This document shows positions 57,213-64,000 of a stretch of 64,000 nt of DNA, piece after piece. Source of the stretch: Allium sativum. Its lineage: Eukaryota > Streptophyta > Magnoliopsida > Asparagales > Amaryllidaceae. The DNA is taken from positions 481,429,514 to 481,493,513 of the forward strand of contig CM060925.1 in assembly GCA_030737875.1 (NCBI GenBank), given 5' to 3'. Every line of letters begins with the position of its first letter. Positions within the stretch are counted from its first letter, which is position 1. The notes beneath the pieces are model-generated. The model saw nothing but the letters and a program-made list of their open reading frames with translations. It did not search any database and was not told the DNA's origin. The position numbers and the translations under genes were made by a program.

Positions 57213-57727
57213 TGGGTTTGTCATGGACGGTGTCTTTAATAACAATGTTATTAAACCCAGTTTAGAAATAATAAATCTTTTTATTAAGATTAGGAAATTT
57301 TACCAATTAATATTAAATTGGAATTGAATAAAAGAATTGGATTTTTGGGTTTATTGTGAACAATGTTTTAAATAACATTTGTTCTTTAACCCAATTAATA
57401 GTGAAGAATACGTGTTGGAATTTATTATCTTTTAATTAAGATTAATGTAAAATTTTCCAAAATAAAGTTTTCCAATTTAATATATTAAATTGGAATTGAT
57501 TGGAATTCGATTTGGTAATAATCGAGATGAGCTCCTGTGAATGAAGACCGATACTGTATATGGAATTTAAAAGGCATTGCCGCTATTCCATTTATATTAT
57601 TTGTCTAATACAGGAATTTATATCGATTATACACCGTTTTGATTTCCGTGAAGACTCCATAGATAATGGAAGAAGATTTGGGTTTATTGTGAACAATGTT
57701 TTTAAAAGAGATTAGTTCTTTAACCCA
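57213..57727 (+). repeat. Three TGGGTT...AACCCA hairpins, 3' giant LTR
   Basis: Units at 57213-57259, 57346-57393 and 57679-57727, at the same relative places as in the 5' LTR. Confidence 0.8.
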
Positions 57728-59220
57728 GTTAAAGATAAGATTAATTTCTTAATTCGAATAATCGTTAAGTAATGATTTTTTGAGATTAAAAAGAATATAT
57801 TTAAAAGGGTTTATCTTTGATAAAATTAATGGGAACCTTTCCCTAAAAATGTGAATATTTTATTAAAAGAATATTCTGAATTGGAATGAGGCGTAGGATG
57901 TGTTTTTATAGCATTTGATTATAAATTACGCGAGTTATTCAGAAAGACCGGGTTTAACCCATTCTGAATAATGAATACGACGACTGACAGTCGAAGAGAT
58001 TGAAGACAGTGCAAGACCGACAATCTTCACATCGGATGTATGAGTTGCTACTGATGCCCATGATTGGAGTAGCTACCTTGAAGGGGCTACAGTGGTGGCC
58101 ATCCGGACGTACTTGTTGATTGTTCACATATGCGAGGGCCTCTCTCCTGTATCAGAGATATGGGACGAGGAATAAGTTACCTCCGATTTCGTTCAGACCC
58201 AGAACGGACTTGTAAATGGATGGTATGTACGACGTTGTATTCCTTTACGCTGTATTCTTTGATCTCTGCTTAATATATATTTGTTTGGTGGCGAAGAATT
58301 TATTCTCTTGCTTAACACCCTTCTCTGAGACGTATGAGCTCAGAGGTTATATATTGGCAGAAATCAATGGTATGGTATAGATTGACAATGTGGCATGCTG
58401 AGATGCATGGATCAAGGCTTTTGTTGAAAAGCAGAGCCTTGTGGATGATCAAAGCATAGCTTTAATTAGCGTAGCTTTAATTAGCGTAGCATTGTGTAGC
58501 GTTACTTCGCGAGACTCACACCCCGGTGTAATGGTGAACATATGGTCAGGTCAGTATGCTTTCGATATGAGGATGGATTCGGTCGACCGAGATGAGCTGA
58601 ATGTGGTCACTCCACGCTCAGAGGGATAGGGCACACCTCCCGATTCCCATATGGATAGAGTAAGCGGCGTTTTCTCATGCATGGGACGTAAGTTGCGGAG
58701 ATACTCGATATCCTAGATGTAGTGCGGATGTGCATTATTGTTTTCGCTAGCTGGGACGTAAGCCATTGTGTATTGCACTACGTGATATACCTTTCGAATT
58801 AGGAGCCATCATGATGGAAATCCAACTTTCCAATACGAGCTTTGCGGTTTTAATTGTAAACCTATATATGGCGACATAGTGGGATGGGGCGCTCATGCCG
58901 TCTATAATTGATACATTTACTTTCGAAATTGATTTCTACACTATACACTTATAGTTATAATAAAAGAGAAATTTCGCGTACCAAGCATATTTGGCTATTA
59001 TAATGTAAAACTTTATCCTCCGGCTTGCGTTGCATTGTGTGATGGGACCCAAGTCTTATAATAGCTTCATTTTTCTTTAATTAGCATTGCGCTGTTCATT
59101 TATGCACTGGTATTCTTGGGGGTAAACCCATTCCGTGTTATACGGCGTGGTCCCTTGATTTACCTAACTTTAAAATCAAATTAATAACCGTTTTGAGTTC
59201 TCATACCAGTCTAATGATTG

Positions 59221-59500
59221 ACCTGGAGTTTATTGTTCCTTCCTAAACTCTGGGTGCCCATATTTCCACACAAGCCGCTAGTAGTTTTGGTTTTGAGATA
59301 ATATATTCATAGGATCCTAGATTACAGCTGGAGCTATATTCGGAAAGCTTTGTATCTGTACCTGGAGTTTATCGTTCCTTCCTAAACTCTGGGTGCCCAT
59401 ATTTCCACACAAGCAGCTAGTAGTTTTGGTTTTGAGATAATATATTCATAGGATCCTGGATTACAGCTGGAGCTATATTCGGAAAGCTTTTTATCCGTAT
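59221..59500 (+). repeat. 139-bp tandem duplication near the 3' LTR end
   Basis: GTTCCTTCCTAAACTCTGGG at 59235 recurs at 59374, with the following CACACAAG, GCTAGTAGTTTTGG and GGATCCT. It is absent from the 5' LTR. Confidence 0.9.
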
Positions 59501-59744
59501 ATCTCTTTCCGTTGTTATTTTCCGCTACGCATTATACTTATGTATTATTTTTCGCTGCTATGTAATTTTAAATCTCTGATATTGTATTTCCAATTTGTAA
59601 TATGTATTCATACTCTGATATATTCTTGTACTCTTATGTAAACTGTTGTAATAAGCAATGAAATGTTCTTCTATTTGTGTTCTGATTTGTCATGTTCTCA
59701 ATTCAATCCAGGCTTTCCCGAAAGGGGAAGTTTGGGTCATTTCA

Positions 59745-59749
59745 GCCTG
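59745..59749. repeat. TSD GCCTG of the giant-LTR element, right
   Basis: Matches 20496-20500. Confidence 0.9.
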
Positions 59750-60072
59750 CCTGAAACCGACTAGCATATCCAACATCTACAAGTAAGACTGGTTAATGTG
59801 AGAGATATAGGTGTCATGGGACATTATAACTATTTCATTAAGATTTGAGGTTAAGCCCAACTTGTAGTAGAAGCATGTCTGGAACCGCCTGACAAATCCA
59901 ACATCTACAAGTGGTCGGTTTAATGTGAGATGTCTAGTGTGTATGTGTGTGTGTGTGTGTGTATATATATATTTGTGTATGAAATAGTCCTGCCTTGTGA
60001 AGGTATTAAGTGCTTGACCTACCTTGTTGGGTATTAAGTGGTTAGGAATAAGTCTGTTTCTAAGATTCACTC
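59745..60072. other. Remnant target sequence with a duplicated unit and (TG)n/(TA)n run
   Basis: It begins with the TSD GCCTG. AATCCAACATCTACAAGT-type sequence occurs twice (about 59769 and 59916), each preceded by AGTAGAAGC-like sequence; the first such flank is at 20490, left of the giant insertion. The insertion therefore landed inside a tandem duplication of about 130 bp. A (TG)n(TA)n microsatellite lies at 59939-59970. Confidence 0.6.
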
Positions 60073-61787
60073 TGTAATAACCCGGAAATTTGAGCCAATT
60101 TAAAATTTTTATTTTGGCAATTTCGACGAATTTTGAATATTTAAAATGAATTATTTTAAATAATAATGGCGAGAAATTTATTTTGAATAGAATTCGAACA
60201 TATATAGTTATATAGATCGTCGTTTGAATATAAATATTTTATTTTAATTATAAAAGGAATTGAAAATGGCGCGGTAGTTTGAAAATTTGATTTCAAAGTT
60301 CAAATGAACGCATAGGATTCATAATAAACCGGATTTTAGCGAAATCAAAAATATTAGAATCTAATTGAGAATATCTTTCCAACGAATCCGAAAAATTGAA
60401 ATTTCATAGCGGGAATAAAAAGATGTGCCCAGTTGAAAATTCAGAATAGTCGCTATGGAATTCTGGCCCTTAAAAATGAAAATTTTGTAAATGACCTCGG
60501 TTTTCGACGAAACCACTTTTGTTGGATCTGTGATGTCAAGTTATTGCTAGGTTTCAAAATTCGTAGTTTTTTGAATCAATATGTGAGCGTGGCGAAGTAA
60601 AACGCGTTTGACTAGTTTCAGTTGATTTTAATCGACCAGAAATTGGCCATTTTTCAAACGGTCTCGGAATTTGATGAAATTAGTTTTGTTAGGACTGTAT
60701 CGTCAATACGAAGCTAGAAATAATTTTTCTGGAATTTTCAGAGTTAGTATGTGGCTCTGGTAAATTGAAATGTGCGTTTGAATTTAAAATATAGTGATTT
60801 GTACTTTAAATTTAGCGGTAACTGGTCATAACGATCGAATTGGCCTATGCGACATATCTCATTGTGTTCGAAATGGGGGTAATTAGCTAGGGGCGACAGT
60901 CGTTGGGTCTAGTTTGGAGATCGAAATTTAAAGTTACTTTGTGGAGGATAAATTAAATTAAATAAAATAAAAATCCCTCCTTTCTCTCTAACTAAGTCAA
61001 CCCTCATATCCTCACCCTTACTCCCGTTCAAATCAGAAAAGGGGAACATTAAAAAAAAGGGAAAAAAGAAATCGCGCCCTCCCCCTTAGCGTCGCCGATG
61101 ACCAGCTCCCTCCGCCACCGTGCTCAGCCCGCCGCCATCTCCTCTCTCTCCACCGCCGCAGCCCTAAAACCACCCCCCCGGATCGACTTCGAATCAGGAA
61201 AAACCTCCCCCCACGCCCAACCGTAAACCACTACCGACCCCCCTGCTTCACCGAAGACCAGCGCTGCACCTGACGCCGCAGATCCGCCCCACTCCAACGA
61301 ACTGCGGTCCCACCCCCTCTCGCTCGCTGTAAGCTTTCACTTTATTCATTTATCTTATTTATTTTTAAAACTGAAAATTGATTTGTTTTAAAACTGAAAA
61401 CATATTTATTTTAAAACTAAAAACATATGAATTTTAAAATTGAAAACTTATTTATTTTAATTTGAAAAGAAATGATTTTTATATTTGAAAGGATATAGTT
61501 TTTATATAAATGATTTTTATATAATGTAGAGAATAAAAATATGATTTTTATATAATGTGGAGAATAAAAATATGATTTTATATAATTAGGAGAATAAAAA
61601 TATTATTTTTATATGTGTAGCGAATTAAAAATGTGATTTTTAATATCAACAGCGTGAAAAGATTGCGTTGGAATGGTGGACAAATCCAAACCGTTCAGAA
61701 ATAAAGAACGGAGGAGTGGAACCCAAAGGTGAGAACTTCTCACTTTTATTTTGATTTCTAGTTTGAAATATATACTAGGATGCAGAT

Positions 61788-61964
61788 GGTGCTTAGTAGC
61801 ACCCGACACCCGTCGTCCACAGACCATGGACGACTTGTTTGATTGTTTGGTTTGATTGATGAATTGGTGTGAATTTGATTTGTGATGTGTAATGAAATCA
61901 ATTATATATTCATGTATTGAAATCAAATATATATTCATGTGTTGAATATATATATATATATATG

Positions 61965-62001
<37 letters not shown>

Positions 62002-62261
62002 TGTGTTGAAGCAAAATAAATATTCATTTACAAATCGAACGATTTGTTGATGTACACCGATTTGACTGATATTGATTGGGACGATAAATTTTACACATCG
62101 CCCAACTGAACAAATAAAAATCTATGTTTATTGATTTGAAACCCCACACGGGTATTGGGATGATATTTGGCGTACACTAATCCCGATTGTTTTGTTGTAT
62201 GTCAATCGATGGGTTGACAGACTGTGTAAGCGTTAATTATTGATATTTAATGCTTATGCAG
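61788..62261 (+). ncRNA. Stem-loop cluster, copy R
   Basis: GGTGCT/AGCACC at 61788-61803, CAAATCG-AA-CGATTTG at 62031-62046, TGTCAATC/GGTTGACA at 62200-62219 (one T-G pair) and CTG...AAGC/GCTT...CAG at 62222-62261. The AAGC/GCTT pair replaces GAGC/GCTC of the other LTRs. Confidence 0.55.
61939..61998. repeat. (AT)n microsatellite, interrupted
   Basis: Two AT runs separated by GTTGA. Confidence 0.85.
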
Positions 62262-62399
62262 TTGTGTGGTGCACTCTGGATGATGGTTGATTATTTATCG
62301 TTGCTATTATATACATGTGTTGTACGGAATCCATATAATTAACATTATATGGTAATTGATTAGGCCTCATTCCAATTTGGAAAATAAGGAATATTATAA

Positions 62400-62665
62400 A
62401 AGAAAATTCATGTGTTGAACAGAAAGAAAATTCATGTGTTGAACAGAAAGAAAATTCATGTGTTGAATAGAAAGAAAATTCATGTGTTGAATAGAATAAA
62501 ATTCATGTGTTGAATAAAATATAAATTCATGTGTTGAATAAAATATATATTCATGTGTTGAATAAAAGTATAAATTCATGTGTTGAATAGAAAGAAAATT
62601 CATGGGTTGAATAGAATAAAATTCATGTGTTGAATAAAAATATATATTCATGTGTTGAAGAAAAT
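62400..62665 (+). repeat. Minisatellite of ~24-28 bp units (TTCATGTGTTGAATAGAAAG)
   Basis: About ten units of AAATTCATGTGTTGAAYAGAAAG-like sequence follow one another. The minus-strand frame at 62394-62651 is open only because the unit translates repetitively (MNF..IQH). A less regular version lies on the minus strand at 6380-6740. Confidence 0.9.
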
Positions 62666-63671
62666 ATTCATTTGTTGAATAGAATAACGAAGTTATTGAA
62701 ATATATAAAGCCGTGTTGATTAGAATTGCGCCATTTTGACGCGAACGATATTTATATTGATTATATTCATTTTTATAATGAATATAGAAAAGGAAGTGAT
62801 TTTAAAATATAACGTTTTGAAAATATTATCATTTAGATATCGATGATATAGAATATTCAATTTTGATTTGAAATTGAATATGAAGTTGAAATCATTTTGA
62901 AAACGAATCTAAAACAATTTATAAAATACGTTTTAAAAGGAAATCGACGAAATATATATAATATATATTATATATATATGTATATATATACATATATAAT
63001 GGCCTGAACAGGACGCGCCGCGCCGCGGTAGTTTGCGAAATTCGACCATTGACTTCGAATTGACGTTGCGGGAGAGCCGATCGTCGGATTCTCCTAAAAC
63101 CGGAACCGTTGGGTTCGTATCGAAAAGAGCTTTCTAACGAATATAAGAAATTAGAAATCTAACGGTTGGATTTGGAATTATGTCCAAATCAAATTTGGAC
63201 AAGGTTGTTGTAAGTGCAGTTCGATAGCCGTTGATGGAAATCGACTGTACGGGCATTGATAAAATTATTAAAAATGGTAATAATTTGTGTAAAATCATAA
63301 GAAATGATTTGGGAAGAATTGGGATGAAAAACTCCATATTTGAAAAGATAAAAATAGATTTTTATCGAAATGAACTAGTTTTGAACTAGAATTAAAATCA
63401 ATTTATTTTTGAAATAAATAAATTGAATTTGAAAGGGGTTTTAAGGTAACCAGAATTTCCAATAATTGAATTGGAATGGATTTGAATCGAAATTGTCTTT
63501 GGAATATTTCGATGTTGGATTTTGTGATTATACAGATATTGTTATGGAAATTTGAAAGATGTATTTATATCGTTATTTCCAATACGATATTTGTTGGTCG
63601 TAGAATTTGGTATTGAATATAAGCCGATATATTTTCTATTCAGAGCCTTGTATTTAATATCAAATGTGATA

Positions 63672-63925
63672 TGGGTTTGTCGTGAATGGTGTCTTCATTA
63701 ACATTGTTCTTAAACCCAGTTGAGAAAAAGATTAAATCTTTTTATTTAGATTTAATGAAGTGTACCAATTAAATGGTATTTAAATGGAATTGAATTGGAA
63801 TTGATTTTTGGGTTTATCGTGAATGGTGTTTTAAATAACACTTGTTCTTTAACCCGATAATTAATGGAATGTGATTTTGGGTTTCTCGTGAACCGTGTTT
63901 TAAAAGACATTGGTTCTTTAACCCA
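63672..63925 (+). repeat. Three TGGGTT...AACCCA hairpins, copy R
   Basis: Units at 63672-63718, 63809-63856 (right arm AACCCG) and 63878-63925. Confidence 0.8.
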
Positions 63926-64000
63926 GTTAAAGACAGGATATTGATTTTTGGAAAGATTAAAATTAAGTGGAGTTTTAATGAATCTTTAATTAGATTGAAA

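Larger units (their letters stand above)
20501..59744 (+). mobile_element. Non-autonomous retrotransposon with giant LTRs, carrying a nested Tat and Tekay element
   Basis: The termini are TGTAACAACCCGG at 20501 and GGGTCATTTCA ending at 59744, flanked by the exact 5-bp duplication GCCTG. Removing the Tat insertion (24234-48338 plus one ATATT) leaves an element of about 15.1 kb: a 5' LTR of ~6950 bp, a 1094-bp internal region (51561-52654) and a 3' LTR of 7090 bp. The internal region has an iMet-type primer site and a purine tract, but no gag, protease, RT or integrase. Known LARD elements have long LTRs but usually several kilobases of internal sequence. LTRs more than six times longer than the interior are exceptional. 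Mobilisation would have to be in trans. Confidence 0.85.
52655..59744 (+). repeat. 3' giant LTR (7090 bp)
   Basis: It runs from TGTAACAACCCGG to GGGTCATTTCA, colinear with the split 5' LTR. The 140-bp length excess is explained by a 139-bp tandem duplication at about 59221-59500. Internal landmarks are a TATA-like site at 53522, a leader with a GC-rich segment (53570-53980), the hairpin array (54240-55015), the donor-like site (55115), the stem-loop cluster (55173-55595), the reverse array (55900-56400), the CCGAC hairpin (56621-56646) and three TGGGTT hairpins (57213, 57346, 57679). Confidence 0.9.
60073..64000 (+). mobile_element. 5' portion of another giant LTR (copy R), cut by the window edge
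   Basis: It starts TGTAATAACCCGG and follows the giant-LTR module order: U3 GAAACCACTTTTGTTGGATC (60520), a GC-rich leader (61080-61330) with a GCTGTAAGC donor-like end, a short hairpin array (61480-61650), CAACAG|CGTGAAAAG, CCCAAAG|GTGAGAAC (61729), the stem-loop cluster (61788-62261), the CCGA/TCGG hairpin (63070-63095) and TGGGTT hairpins (63672, 63809, 63878). It is closer to copy L than to the 20501 element in several places, such as the CGTCCACAGACCATGGAC block at 61812 and 343. The leader's short frame (61098 onward, starting MTSSLRH) has no homologue in the other copies. Confidence 0.8.

Noticed and set aside
62394..62651. 85-codon minus-strand frame with repeated MNF/IQH residues
   Set aside because: It is a translation of a ~25-bp minisatellite and not conserved in other LTR copies.

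Overview
The window is repeat-rich nuclear DNA of a flowering plant. This is inferred from plant-type Ty3/gypsy lineages (a Tekay/Del chromovirus and a Tat/Retand element), an initiator-tRNA-Met primer site, very AT-rich sequence and short plant-like introns. The sequence alone does not fix the species, although the element types fit a eudicot. I found no host protein gene, rRNA, tRNA or CRISPR array. Nearly every base can be assigned to LTR retrotransposons nested in one another, with target-site duplications (TSDs) that can be read directly.

Left part (1-20500). Positions 1-4781 are the 3' portion of a very long LTR on the plus strand. A truncated relative runs in the opposite orientation over 4782-8735, making a large imperfect inverted repeat. 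A short LTR-like block with 7-bp inverted termini (8893-9608) follows. Next comes an old LTR-like sequence (9630-10258, continuing at 19276) interrupted by a ~4.6 kb solo LTR (10259-19275). That solo LTR is itself interrupted by a 4386-bp solo LTR on the minus strand (12803-17188, TSD GTTTT).

Central composite (20501-59744, TSD GCCTG). The outermost unit is a non-autonomous element with giant LTRs (about 6.95 kb and 7.09 kb) around an internal region of only 1094 bp. That internal region has an iMet primer site and a purine tract but no gag or pol. A Tat/Retand-type element (24234-48338, TSD ATATT, LTRs ~1.18 kb and ~2.5% diverged by eye) sits inside its 5' LTR. The Tat element has a decayed gag-pol with a degenerate first RNase H, a retained second (archaeal-like) RNase H, an 83-bp tandem array, and on the opposite strand a multi-exon gene with a PF04195-like domain and a coiled coil. 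Its integrase is split by a very young Tekay/Del chromovirus (30484-39905, TSD CCATC, two 2346-bp LTRs with three visible differences). That element has an almost intact gag-pol broken by one in-frame TAG.

Right part (59745-64000). About 330 bp of old sequence with a duplicated unit is followed by the start of another giant LTR (60073 to the window end).

The most unusual content is in the giant LTRs. Several relatives share a cluster of stem-loops, two with compensatory base changes between copies. They also share a three-stem hairpin repeated two or three times per LTR, arrays of a 15-mer hairpin in opposite orientations on either side of the core, and conserved AAAG|GTGAG splice-donor-like sites. 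The Tekay LTR has the same module order, which suggests that the giant elements are non-coding partners of Tekay-like chromoviruses whose LTRs carry a structured, possibly spliced RNA.
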